DNA of 64,000 bases from Candidatus Poribacteria bacterium. GTDB taxonomy: Bacteria > Poribacteria > WGA-4E > WGA-3G. Of the stretch, positions 43,748-52,910 are shown one piece after another. The first letter of the stretch is position 1; every line of letters starts with the position of its first letter. The DNA lies in NCBI GenBank assembly GCA_022821965.1, contig JAJECN010000023.1, positions 62,001-126,000 on the forward strand. The letters run 5' to 3'. The notes beneath the pieces were generated by a model. That model saw only the letters and a list, made by a program, of their open reading frames with translations, was not told the origin of the DNA and did no database searches. A program made the translations under genes and the position numbers.

Positions 43748-46700
43748 ATGTCATTACACGAAATTTATAAAAAAGAACCTACTGTAGCTACGCCCTCGGT
43801 TTATAATTTAGTATCTGCACCAGAAATGTGGGATCGTAAATTTCACTTTCATGTCAGCACTCATATATCTATTGGGAATTTACGGAACCGGTGGGACGCT
43901 ATCATTAACAATCTCCTGAAAAAACGTTCTGTAACCGGTTTGATCTACGCAGATAAAGGTTACGGTAAAACTTCTACCGGTATTTCTTTATGGCAAGCAG
44001 CGGAGGCGAAACAGATTGTCACAGTCCCCCCATTTGTCTGGGGGAGTCTTGCTGATATGCTTACGGCGACGCATGCATGGATCTGCTATCGTTTGCAAGA
44101 TACACGACCTGAACTTATCCATGATATCGAGCAAAAACATCGAGAGATAGTTGAAGTTGATGAAGAAACGTTGGCACAAAGGTTAGTCCAAGAGAATAGC
44201 TTATCTTATGATCAGGCTCGCAACACGATTAATCACTTGAGAGAAGCAGGTCGACTTTTAGAGGTTTTGTCTCCACACCAACTTTTGGACTACCTCCGTT
44301 TTACAACGCAAATACTTCTAAGATCAGGTTACAACGGTCTCTTAATGCTGCCCGATGAGTTTGAACTTTTTAAGACGAATCCTGACATATCACAGAATTA
44401 TCAGAATCTCAAAGACTTTATCTTCGGACTTTATGAAGAAGAAAACTTCCCAATTGGATGTGTTGCCTTCACCTACAATCGCACATTTGCTGATATTGAG
44501 CTCAGAGCAAGTCATATATTAGATCGGTTTAATAAGCCCGAGGGGAGTCAGATTAACTTAGAGCAACTTTACGGGCAAACAGATTTTGCAAAGTATTTGT
44601 GGGAGAAATTGTCCGGAACACTTCAACTGTCGCCTTCAGAACGTAATGCTGTAGATACGGATGTTTTAGAGGCACTCGGGCAATTTTTACGCCATCCGCG
44701 ATCACGTGAACTTATGAGTGGTCCCCGTTCAGTTGTGAGGACATTTAATCGTGCAGCACAACGTTATATTGAAAGTAATAGACCCTATTCTATTTTTGAT
44801 TTTTGTGATGATTATCTTTCTGGAAATATCAGTTACGGATCACAAGAAAGTGAAACAGCATCAGCCTATAACCAGATAATAGGATTACCAATTGTTCGTA
44901 ATACAACTGATGGTGATAAAATTGTTAAGTTACTCTGTGTACATCCAGAGGGGATACCACCGGAGTGCTTCCAGAAGTACGGTATTCCTGAGCAGGCTAA
45001 AGATGTCGTTATCCAAGATCTCCTTGGGGATCATGTTAATATAAAAGTCACAGGACCGGCTCTAAAAATATATCGAGACGATTTGTTGGGCGTAGATGAA
45101 CTTAATGAAATTCTTAAAATGCTAAGAGGGACGTTTAGTCCAGCAGATAAAGAGTTCCACCGCGCTGCTGTGCGTGCTTTTAGCAGGCATATCCTCTCTG
45201 AAATTTTGACGAAAAAGACAGGAGCTAGCCTTGGATGGGTTATTACCGAAACAGATGGAAATTTTGGATTTCATTGCAGATTGGATGCAAAAGGCACAGT
45301 TTTGTCAGATTATCCTGATAGAACATTAACCATTGATGTTGCCACAGAAATTCTCTCGAATTTCCCAACATCCGACAGCCAGTTTCGGACACAATTTACT
45401 TTGGACACCACTAACCAGGTAGACAACGCTTGTTGTATTACAGCAAAGAGTCTTGATTTTCGTTTTAATGTACAGCAACCCATTGACGCTCAACGAGTAC
45501 CAGAAGACATCGGTAAACTAGGAGAATTGTTCCTTCCTGAATTCATAACACCACTGCTTTTACTTTCTATCTTGGATTTTTTTGATGATGATTCAATAGT
45601 TTCTATGGTGGAATCTGCAAAACAGGAAGCCGAAGTTGGGTTTCTTAAAGAGCGAATTCGTAATGAACTGATCCATTATTTTTTTTCACCTGAAATTAAG
45701 ACAGAGGTTTACTTTGATCCAGTTGAACTTTCTACGGATTTTCAATCGGTGACTGCCGGAAAAGACTTCGTTGAAAATGTTTTACGAATTTTAATACCAA
45801 AGCAATTTCCTGACTATTCTGCGGTTGCCACGGCAGCGCAATGGAAAAGATATTTGGATGCATATAAGCTCGCACTCAGCAACATTCCTACGCTTGCAAT
45901 TAGACGCGGAATTGAGCCCATGGCAATGGCTAATTCCGATGTTCCAGGACATTTTGGATTGAGCGGCATCTCCGCTTTTCGGAATTTCAATAACGTTGTT
46001 GGACGCGAGTTGTTGAGATTTGAGGACAGTACTGGGCGGCAAGTCGAAGTTACAAGCAAACAAGAACAAGTAAATGTTTTGTTTACGCTTCATCGATTTG
46101 AAAAGCGACTCGTAGAACAACTTGAGACCAATTCCACAACTATTATTGTTGATGGGCAGGTTGTTAATGCAATAACGCTTCCTTTCGTCCATGAGTATGC
46201 TGCTAAGCTTGGTTATGCCAAGGACGAAATTAATGAGTTAGTAGATATTCTTAATACCCGCGGTATAATCAAGACCAAAAGCGAAATTGGTATGGAGCAT
46301 CTCTATATCGCCGATGTCTCTATCAATTTTTCCGAATTGGAAGCAAAATTGAGTAATATTGAGGACGTGATTAAATTAGCAGAATCTAAGGGGTTTGACT
46401 ATCAATATGACGTTCTCACCTCTGTCCGTAATCTCATCCAGACTGGGGGCATTGAAAATGATGAGGTACAAAAAGAGGAGTTGCGTCAAAAATTGAATTC
46501 GACAGAGAGGAACTTTGAGCAGTATTGCCGCAATATGATTATCACCGAGCAGAATTGTCTTGAACAACAGATTACCGAACTTGAGACACTTCGCCTTCCG
46601 GTTCCTAAAGTTTTAGGGCAGCAAACTGATTATCCTCCAGTAGATTTCAGCCAAATCCTTTTTGATGATATCCAAAACCATGTGAAACGTGCTTATGTAA

Positions 46701-47710
46701 GCCTTTCTGATGAAATTACGAAAATTCAGTCGAAAGTGCGAGATATGGTTGATCGTGAAGTTGAAACTTATGAATCAGATCAGACACTATTCAAAGCAAT
46801 TGAGACAGCTGATCGATTGAAATCGGAACGAATTAAAGTTGGCACGCAAATTAAAAATCTGAGTAAGAGACAGAATGATACCGAAGAATTATTCCAACTT
46901 TTCGATCCGTGGAGACAGCTAGCGCGACAGTGCCATAACGATAAACGCTCAATGGAAAACAGTCGCGAAGATATGGAAGTCGGCAATCTAATTGATAGGT
47001 TAAATGGTGTTGTGGGCGAGATAAGACAACACCTTTCTGAAAAACGCCAAAGCCTTAAAGATATTTTAAGCAACAGTGAACACTTCAAGTTAAAGATTGA
47101 TAGCATTAATTCCGAATTTGGTACATATGAAAAAGGTAAAGAAAATGAATTTATCAAATATCAAGATAACCTTGAGAATCTTTTGCGGAAACTCTTTGAG
47201 AAACCACATATTGGCGTAAGTTGGAATCCTGCTGATCAAGATGGATGTTACAGGGACACTCGGCAAAAGGTTGTTGAAAAGTTGTTAAAGGAAGTTATAG
47301 GCGAAGCGAGACGGCAAATTGATAGCCTCAACCGTGATTTGCGGCAGCCAATTGATATTCTTGCTGTCCCTGATGAATTAAAAGATAAATCAGTCGCTTT
47401 ACGTCAAGATCTACAGACGTGTGACAAAAAATTCTTGGCAGTCCGCTCGGAACTGACTATTGAGCAAGTTGACACTGAATTAGAAAATTGGGTGTCTACA
47501 TTGATTTCCCTACGCGAAGCCGGTAGAACATACTTGAAGAGATGGGAGAAAATTAACGAGGATATGCAAAGGTTTAGAAGTGCTCTAAGCCAAACAGCAC
47601 AAAGGTTACATGATGCTGTAAACCCACTGATAGAGGATGGCACTTTCCCTTCAGCACGCGCAATTGTTGAATGCTTAGAGGAATTGTATGAATTGCGGTC
47701 AAACGTTTGA
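43748..47710 (+). CDS. 1320-residue P-loop ATPase with C-terminal coiled coil (BrxC/PglY/DpdH-like in plan)
   Basis: Residues 68-75 are a Walker A motif (ADKGYGKT); LLMLPDEFELF has the Walker B Asp203-Glu204; ASHILDRF at 254-261 may hold an arginine finger. Residues about 280-900 contain mixed helical and beta segments with winged-helix-like parts. Residues about 900-1300 are strongly charged heptad-rich helix, giving a coiled coil of SMC-like appearance. Size and N-terminal ATPase with a very long helical tail fit the large ATPases of BREX and Dpd systems, but I cannot establish which family. GGAG lies 8 bases before the ATG. It is clearly AT-rich. Probable motor or sensor of the system. Confidence 0.8.
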   Translation: MSLHEIYKKEPTVATPSVYNLVSAPEMWDRKFHFHVSTHISIGNLRNRWDAIINNLLKKRSVTGLIYADKGYGKTSTGISLWQAAEAKQIVTVPPFVWGSLADMLTATHAWICYRLQDTRPELIHDIEQKHREIVEVDEETLAQRLVQENSLSYDQARNTINHLREAGRLLEVLSPHQLLDYLRFTTQILLRSGYNGLLMLPDEFELFKTNPDISQNYQNLKDFIFGLYEEENFPIGCVAFTYNRTFADIELRASHILDRFNKPEGSQINLEQLYGQTDFAKYLWEKLSGTLQLSPSERNAVDTDVLEALGQFLRHPRSRELMSGPRSVVRTFNRAAQRYIESNRPYSIFDFCDDYLSGNISYGSQESETASAYNQIIGLPIVRNTTDGDKIVKLLCVHPEGIPPECFQKYGIPEQAKDVVIQDLLGDHVNIKVTGPALKIYRDDLLGVDELNEILKMLRGTFSPADKEFHRAAVRAFSRHILSEILTKKTGASLGWVITETDGNFGFHCRLDAKGTVLSDYPDRTLTIDVATEILSNFPTSDSQFRTQFTLDTTNQVDNACCITAKSLDFRFNVQQPIDAQRVPEDIGKLGELFLPEFITPLLLLSILDFFDDDSIVSMVESAKQEAEVGFLKERIRNELIHYFFSPEIKTEVYFDPVELSTDFQSVTAGKDFVENVLRILIPKQFPDYSAVATAAQWKRYLDAYKLALSNIPTLAIRRGIEPMAMANSDVPGHFGLSGISAFRNFNNVVGRELLRFEDSTGRQVEVTSKQEQVNVLFTLHRFEKRLVEQLETNSTTIIVDGQVVNAITLPFVHEYAAKLGYAKDEINELVDILNTRGIIKTKSEIGMEHLYIADVSINFSELEAKLSNIEDVIKLAESKGFDYQYDVLTSVRNLIQTGGIENDEVQKEELRQKLNSTERNFEQYCRNMIITEQNCLEQQITELETLRLPVPKVLGQQTDYPPVDFSQILFDDIQNHVKRAYVSLSDEITKIQSKVRDMVDREVETYESDQTLFKAIETADRLKSERIKVGTQIKNLSKRQNDTEELFQLFDPWRQLARQCHNDKRSMENSREDMEVGNLIDRLNGVVGEIRQHLSEKRQSLKDILSNSEHFKLKIDSINSEFGTYEKGKENEFIKYQDNLENLLRKLFEKPHIGVSWNPADQDGCYRDTRQKVVEKLLKEVIGEARRQIDSLNRDLRQPIDILAVPDELKDKSVALRQDLQTCDKKFLAVRSELTIEQVDTELENWVSTLISLREAGRTYLKRWEKINEDMQRFRSALSQTAQRLHDAVNPLIEDGTFPSARAIVECLEELYELRSNV

Positions 47711-47721
47711 CAACCTATTAA

Positions 47722-48270
47722 ATGAATTGGTTAACCTATCATAAACAACTCTTAAAATTAGCGGAAACGATGGAAACGCTAATGCCTTCTCAAATTTCCG
47801 CGCGAAATGTGCTTCTACTTGCTATTCAAACATGGGAACCATACATCAATCTGTACGGACCACCCGGTGTTGGGAAGACTTTTATTGTCCACTGTTTGCA
47901 TCATTGCACTGACCTCCTCTATTTTTCGGATCCGACTCGTTACAACGCCTCTGTTTCCAAAGAGTGTGCTGTGGCAATTGACAATGCACCGCACACCCGC
48001 CAAGAAGCACGCCGACTTTATGATAGGATCCGATGGGGACAAAAGGATTATACCGGTCCAAAGAATGTTATCTTAATCACGCGCCAACCTATTGATGATG
48101 ATATACGGAAGATTGAACTAACATTGACAGACATTGACATTGCCCATATAGAAAACATCATGCGCCAACAATTCGGTAAATCTGATTTTGAGGACTTCAG
48201 TGAGTATGCTCAGCAACGTTCAGGCTTGTGGTGGTACATCAAAAACCTTTGTTGTAGCATAGAATGTTAG
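47722..48270 (+). CDS. Small AAA-type ATPase, 3' end inside a dispersed repeat
   Basis: 182 residues. Walker A GPPGVGKT (46-53), Walker B AVAIDN (Asp87), and a sensor-like VILITRQP (about 115-122). It lacks the usual lid domain. The last six codons and the TAG stop lie inside a 25-bp sequence (48252-48276) that recurs with one difference at 63695-63719, so the natural C-terminus may have been replaced by a repeat insertion. It starts 11 bases after the large ATPase with no clear ribosome site, suggesting coupled translation. It may be a clamp-loader-like partner of the large ATPase (inference). Confidence 0.78.
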   Translation: MNWLTYHKQLLKLAETMETLMPSQISARNVLLLAIQTWEPYINLYGPPGVGKTFIVHCLHHCTDLLYFSDPTRYNASVSKECAVAIDNAPHTRQEARRLYDRIRWGQKDYTGPKNVILITRQPIDDDIRKIELTLTDIDIAHIENIMRQQFGKSDFEDFSEYAQQRSGLWWYIKNLCCSIEC

Positions 48271-48276
48271 TCTGTG
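48252..48276. repeat. Dispersed 25-bp repeat copy at the end of the small ATPase gene
   Basis: TTGTAGCATAGAATGTTAGTCTGTG differs from 63695-63719 at one base only and from 63665-63689 at a few. The other copies form TAGxx(C/T)xAGxCTxxTAG-type hairpins; here the changed base weakens the stem. It supplies the stop codon of the ATPase gene. Confidence 0.8.
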
Positions 48277-48370
48277 TGCTTATGCGTCCGCAAATGAACA
48301 GTTTACAGCGAAAAAAACGCATATCGCCGTGATTCTCATGGAAATATAGGAAGTTGCTTGGGAGGTTATC

Positions 48371-48553
48371 ATGTTAGTGAAAAGACTTTTTGAAAAACTC
48401 GAGCACCGGAGACTCGAAAAAGCTCGTTTAGAGGGGGTATCTGAAGGCTTATCCGAAGCACAGAAAAAACATGCAGAATGGGTGGAATGGGCTAAAAACG
48501 GTCAGGATAAGCCGCAACCCAAACCCCCAAAAGCTCCAGAGACGGATAGTTAG
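48371..48553 (+). CDS. 60-residue charged helical protein
   Basis: Strong GGGAGGTTATC ribosome site before the ATG supports expression. The first about 45 residues are a charged amphipathic helix (KRLFEKLEHRRLEKARLEG ... EAQKKHAEWVEWA) and the tail is Pro/Lys-rich (QPKPPKAPETDS). No family recognised. It lies within the operon, between the small ATPase and PglZ genes, and could be an adaptor; it may instead be unrelated. Confidence 0.65.
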   Translation: MLVKRLFEKLEHRRLEKARLEGVSEGLSEAQKKHAEWVEWAKNGQDKPQPKPPKAPETDS

Positions 48554-48595
48554 GTAGACACACTCTCTGGGCCCGAGCACAAAGGACAGAATGAA

Positions 48596-49690
48596 ATGGC
48601 ACAGCAATTGTGCACAATCCCCTGCATAACTGAAATCCCGGAAAACTATCGTGCCTTGTGGGAACTTTGCCTTACCGATGTGTGGTGTCCAGCATCGCTT
48701 GAGGAGTGGCGAGAGCGAATTGACTCACCTCGCCAAATTGATGCAGATTCAACACTTTTTGTGAATTTATCTCCTTCAGACCGAGAAGAATTAACACAGG
48801 TTTTCGGTTTTCCGACAGTTGAATTTCCAGCACTTCCTTCAATGGAACAGGTCAATGAGGCATTGCCAAACCGTTTTGGGACAATTCATCTATTCAAACA
48901 GTCTGATGTCGCTGCAGAAATTACAAAACGGATTCATCAGGAATTGCCACAGATCGTCGTTCTATTGGTTTTCGATGGCTTATCCTTTTATGATGTCGTA
49001 GATTGGAAACTACCCCAAGCTACACTGGAACCGTGTCTTGTAGATGGATTAAGTGTCACGAATAGTGCTATGCAACGACTCATCGGTTCACCTGTTTTAA
49101 CACATAGACTTTTTGGGATGGGATATATCCGGCGATTGGGTTTTTCATATTGGGAACGCGCAGCAAATGTATTAACCGACGCGCTTTTTGCTGAGTTTCC
49201 ACCGAACCAACTGCATCGCATGACAACCTTTGATGAAGTTTTAAAGACAGTAAAGGCATCCAGATGGTCAACACATACCTACATTCAGATTATCCGTTCT
49301 GGACTTGATGGGGTTTGCCATGCTAACAGAGAACGCCCAAATATTAAGTCGATTCTTAACGATCTAAAACGAGATATTTTATCGCTTCTTGAGGTCTTAC
49401 AAGCAACTGAGAAATCATTTCGTCTCTTCATTACTGCCGACCATGGGATCCTTTGGTACGCTGACCAAGACATCATTCCGTTGGCACAAGAGAAATTCAA
49501 GGCACGGTATACTCACGGATCTATCGCACGAGGGGATAACCAGCTAACGCTGAATACCGATGAGGGCACCTACACCGTTTTAACTGGCGACAAAGTTATC
49601 GCGAAACAGCGTAAAGTGACAGAGTGGGGTTTTCACGGTGGAGTCTCAGCACAAGAATCATTAGTCCCATTTTGGGATGTCCGTCAATAA
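48596..49690 (+). CDS. pglZ: PglZ-domain protein (alkaline phosphatase superfamily)
   Basis: 364 residues, shorter than BREX PglZ proteins, made up mostly of the catalytic domain. Metal and active-site residues: Asp127 (LLVFDGLSFYD), Thr155 in LSVTNSAM as probable nucleophile, Asp238 and His242 (GLDGVCHA), Asp282-His283 (ITADHG), and His347 in the hallmark HGGVSAQESLVPF. All expected metal ligands are present, so catalysis is likely. PglZ is the signature protein of BREX and Pgl phage-defence systems, though its substrate is not established. It lies 17 bases before the HerA-type ATPase. Confidence 0.88.
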   Translation: MAQQLCTIPCITEIPENYRALWELCLTDVWCPASLEEWRERIDSPRQIDADSTLFVNLSPSDREELTQVFGFPTVEFPALPSMEQVNEALPNRFGTIHLFKQSDVAAEITKRIHQELPQIVVLLVFDGLSFYDVVDWKLPQATLEPCLVDGLSVTNSAMQRLIGSPVLTHRLFGMGYIRRLGFSYWERAANVLTDALFAEFPPNQLHRMTTFDEVLKTVKASRWSTHTYIQIIRSGLDGVCHANRERPNIKSILNDLKRDILSLLEVLQATEKSFRLFITADHGILWYADQDIIPLAQEKFKARYTHGSIARGDNQLTLNTDEGTYTVLTGDKVIAKQRKVTEWGFHGGVSAQESLVPFWDVRQ

Positions 49691-49707
49691 AGTGAGAATA
49701 ATTTATA

Positions 49708-50916
49708 ATGGCTGAAGTGAATCTACGAGTCGGGACTGACTACGAAACTGAAGATATAGCGTATATCCGAGCAACTGGTTCTCGTGCCGTGTTTATCTGT
49801 GGGAAGCGAGGTTCCGGAAAAAGCTACACACTCGGCGTGATTGTTGAAGAATTGTTCGCGCAGGAACGCGGAAAAGCCGTTCTAATTATCGCCGATCCGA
49901 TGGGTATTTATCACACGATGGTTTCGGCGAACGAAAGCCAATCGGATGAAGTTCGACAGGCGGGATTGCTAACTGAAGGGTTTCCTGTCCACTTGGTTGT
50001 TCCGGGGGATCCGCTTGCCTGTTTCGGAGATGCACAAATCCTTAACAGATTGCAAATGAATGGCGTTGAGGTAACATCATTGTGGGTTAATGCTCATGAT
50101 TTGTCAGCGGATGCTTGGTGTGAACTTTTTGATCTGGAAATCAACAACGCTATGGGAATAGCGTTGTGGCGGGCGGTGGATACCCTTCAGGAAACCCGCG
50201 AACATTTTAATATTTCGGATATATTGAAGGCACTCCGTAAAGATACGCGCGCTAAAAGCACCACAGTAGAAGCACTCGAAAATCGTTTGACAGCTGCGCA
50301 AAGGTGGGGATTTTTCTCTGAAGAACCAACCCACTTAACGGATGTATTTTCCTTGGAACATATTAACGTTTTGGATTTAAGTGTTATTGATGCAGGCACT
50401 AAAGGATTGCGGAATTTAGTGTTGGATATTGTTGCACGACGGTTGTTTACAGAACGGACGCGGATGCGCCGACGCGAAGAATTTGGAATGGAAACAAGTC
50501 TTCCCCGAGTTTGGATGGCAATTGACGAAGCACATCAGTTTATACCGCAGGGCAAGGGGTCCTTATGTAAAGAGATGTTAATCCGTTGGGTTAAAGAGGG
50601 ACGCCAGCCCGGACTGAGTCTTGTCGTCGCGACGCAACAACCCTCCGCAATTGATTCTGAATTGCTTTCGCAGTGCGACTTGATTATGGCACATAAAATT
50701 ACGACATGGGATGACATCAACGCCCTTGATCGACTAAGTGCAACGTATATGGAAGGCGATTTAAAGGGATATATCCGGCAACTTAACCGGCGTGGCGAGG
50801 CACTTCTGGTTGATGACGAGACCGAATCTGTTAACACAATCCGTGTCCGTCCGAGACGTAGTGCGCACGGCGGGGCTGAAATTCAGGAGCAAACAGCGAG
50901 TCGCTCCTTTTTCTAA
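49708..50916 (+). CDS. HerA/FtsK-type hexameric ATPase
   Basis: 402 residues. Walker A GKRGSGKS (32-39), Walker B WMAIDEAHQFIP (Asp273-Glu274), sensor TQQPSAIDSEL, and the DUF87/HerA C-terminal pattern LIMAHKITTWDDINAL. HerA-type rings translocate double-stranded DNA and in many defence systems pair with a nuclease or other effector; no NurA or nuclease gene follows here. Last gene of the operon. An inverted repeat lies 25 bases downstream. Confidence 0.88.
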   Translation: MAEVNLRVGTDYETEDIAYIRATGSRAVFICGKRGSGKSYTLGVIVEELFAQERGKAVLIIADPMGIYHTMVSANESQSDEVRQAGLLTEGFPVHLVVPGDPLACFGDAQILNRLQMNGVEVTSLWVNAHDLSADAWCELFDLEINNAMGIALWRAVDTLQETREHFNISDILKALRKDTRAKSTTVEALENRLTAAQRWGFFSEEPTHLTDVFSLEHINVLDLSVIDAGTKGLRNLVLDIVARRLFTERTRMRRREEFGMETSLPRVWMAIDEAHQFIPQGKGSLCKEMLIRWVKEGRQPGLSLVVATQQPSAIDSELLSQCDLIMAHKITTWDDINALDRLSATYMEGDLKGYIRQLNRRGEALLVDDETESVNTIRVRPRRSAHGGAEIQEQTASRSFF

Positions 50917-50941
50917 GAGGCTATCTGTGGACAGTTAGTAA

Positions 50942-50966
50942 AAGGGTGGATACAGAATCCACCCTT
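50942..50966. terminator. Palindrome closing the operon, between convergent genes
   Basis: AAGGGTGGAT (50942-50951) pairs perfectly with ATCCACCCTT (50957-50966) around a 5-base loop. No long T-run follows, so it may be a bidirectional terminator or a dispersed palindrome. Confidence 0.55.
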
Positions 50967-50975
50967 ACATTGGCA

Positions 50976-52304
50976 CTATACCATTTCACGGGCAGGGTAG
51001 TGCTTATCCCCTGGTGACACATCTGTTGGATCGTTTGACACAGCCGTTTCCGGTGGGACCATAATTTGGTTCTCGCTCATCGGATCGTCTGTTTCAGCAC
51101 GCCATTGTTCCAGACGGTCTCGCATCTCTGTCAAGACGTTCGTATAATCTGGGTTTCCTGCGAGATTATGTGCCTCTGACGAATCAAACACGACATCGTA
51201 CAACCTTTCCGATTCAACAGGATCGTCCCCCCAACCGTGTTCCATCATAAAAGTTTTGCTGATGCTGTCGTCGCAATTCGGCAGTGCCCACTTCTCAGCG
51301 TCGTCATAGCGTCTAATGTATTTCCAACGCTTGGTTCGGACAGCGCGTTGCGGTTCATAACAGCAGTGGTAGTTAACTTCAGCGAAGATAGCGTCGCGAG
51401 TATCTTCCGCCTCACCCCGCACTAACGGGAGAACGGAATTACCCTGGAGCCACGCGGGTGCTTCAATCTCTGCCAATTCACAGATCGTTGGGAAGAGATC
51501 GATCTGACTGACCAACCCGTCCACAACTTGTCCTCCATCAAAACCGCCGGGACCCCGAACAATCAACATTATACCGATGCCGTGGTCACTGAGGTGGCAT
51601 TTCATGCGTGGGAATGCAAGCCCGTGGTCGGTCGTGCATATCACAAGCGTATTCTCAGCAAGCCCATTTTCCTCCAATGCGTCAAAGACGACTCCCATTT
51701 TCCTATCGAGTGTCCGTGCTGCGTCTATGTATTCCGCCATATCTTGCCGTGTTACGGGTGTGTCAGGGAATGGTGCCGGTGGTTTTACGTAGCGCGGATC
51801 TGTTTTCGGTTCGCCATCCGGTGGCGGATCGAATCCTTTCGCTCGGCGATGCGTTTCACCGAACCCAACATCCAAAAAGAAGGGAGCATCGTGTTTCTCC
51901 TTGATGAAGGCACGGGCGCGTTCTTCTGCGCCTGCTCGTACACTTCCTTCAGATAAAAGTCTCTGGTATCCTGTTTCTTTGAGGTCTCGGACAACGTGCT
52001 GGAATCCTGCCAAGGCGGTGATGTAGCCTGCTTGGTTTAAGGTGTACGTTATGAGGTGCTCTGGTACTGGAAGACTCCACCCCCGATTTGTCAATCCACC
52101 CATACCGCAGCTGTGTGCCCATTGTCCGGTGAGCAGTGCGGCGCGGGATGGTGAACAGGTTGGATTTGCACAAAAGGCGTTCCGAAATACCACGCCTTCC
52201 TCCGCAAGTTTCTGAATATTTGGTGTTGGGATTGCATGCCCGTAAGGCTGCACATATCGTCCCGTATCGTGTGAGTGAATATAGACTATGTTTGGTTTAC
52301 TCAT
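50976..52304 (-). CDS. Sulfatase (N-sulfoglucosamine sulfohydrolase-like)
   Basis: 442 residues. Formylglycine site Cys50 in CSPSR-AALLTG. The block TTDHGLAFPRMKCHLSDHGI matches the sulfamidase-like branch also seen in the tandem pair at 27855-31157. No signal peptide (MSKPNIVYIHSHD). It converges on the PglZ/HerA operon and appears unrelated to it. Confidence 0.92.
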   Translation of the reverse strand: MSKPNIVYIHSHDTGRYVQPYGHAIPTPNIQKLAEEGVVFRNAFCANPTCSPSRAALLTGQWAHSCGMGGLTNRGWSLPVPEHLITYTLNQAGYITALAGFQHVVRDLKETGYQRLLSEGSVRAGAEERARAFIKEKHDAPFFLDVGFGETHRRAKGFDPPPDGEPKTDPRYVKPPAPFPDTPVTRQDMAEYIDAARTLDRKMGVVFDALEENGLAENTLVICTTDHGLAFPRMKCHLSDHGIGIMLIVRGPGGFDGGQVVDGLVSQIDLFPTICELAEIEAPAWLQGNSVLPLVRGEAEDTRDAIFAEVNYHCCYEPQRAVRTKRWKYIRRYDDAEKWALPNCDDSISKTFMMEHGWGDDPVESERLYDVVFDSSEAHNLAGNPDYTNVLTEMRDRLEQWRAETDDPMSENQIMVPPETAVSNDPTDVSPGDKHYPAREMV

Positions 52305-52331
52305 GTAATAAATAACCCTTGATATAAAGTA

Positions 52332-52352
52332 GGCGCGCTTAAGAAGCGCGCC
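52332..52352. repeat. GC-rich palindrome GGCGCGCTT/AAGCGCGCC
   Basis: Perfect 9-bp stem with 3-base loop AAG, just upstream of the sulfatase start and downstream of the small gene at 52421. No T-run. Probably a REP-like element. Confidence 0.6.
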
Positions 52353-52420
52353 GATCTGAAAAGTACTTTTTTGTTTTACCGAGAACTCCGATGTGTGTAA
52401 GTCAACTCGGTATCAGATAA

Positions 52421-52633
52421 CTATTCTGGTTGGAGATTCGCCCGTGCGCTATTTTTCTCTGGTGGATGTCTATCTTGTGTAAGCGAAACCTCGCTTAGCA
52501 AAGCGATTTCAGGAACTCGGAGTTCCTCGCTGAAAATTGTCACAAACGTCCGTCTGAGTCTCGGCGACTGAATCGGTTCAATTAATTTCGTGTTGGCTTG
52601 TTCATCAGTTGTTGTGTCAACAGTCTTCAACAT
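52421..52633 (-). CDS. 70-residue hypothetical protein with strong ribosome site
   Basis: The ATG at 52633 has a near-perfect AGGAGG six bases upstream, the best reason to believe this gene. The product is hydrophilic (MLKTVDTTTDEQANTK start, basic PRLRRTF block, Asn/Arg-rich end), with no membrane segment, cysteines or motif I recognise. Confidence 0.5.
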   Translation of the reverse strand: MLKTVDTTTDEQANTKLIEPIQSPRLRRTFVTIFSEELRVPEIALLSEVSLTQDRHPPEKNSARANLQPE

Positions 52634-52910
52634 GATGCACCTCCTACGAACATACCGCGCCTCTGGAGCAGGGACAAAACATTCTGAATTCACTTAATTG
52701 AGTATAACTTCAGTATGTCCTAAACTCCTAAAAATGTCAAGAAATTTTTTATAACACTCGGTTTGAACGTTTTCCAGTTTCCAGTCAAAAGCCCCTGAAC
52801 TAAAGAGTTATGAAACCAAATCTTCTGATTTAGAAGGGAACAGAAGGGACTAATCCTGTGGAGTATGCATAATTGGAGTCTATCAAAGCCTATTGGGTAC
52901 GGAGAGTCTA

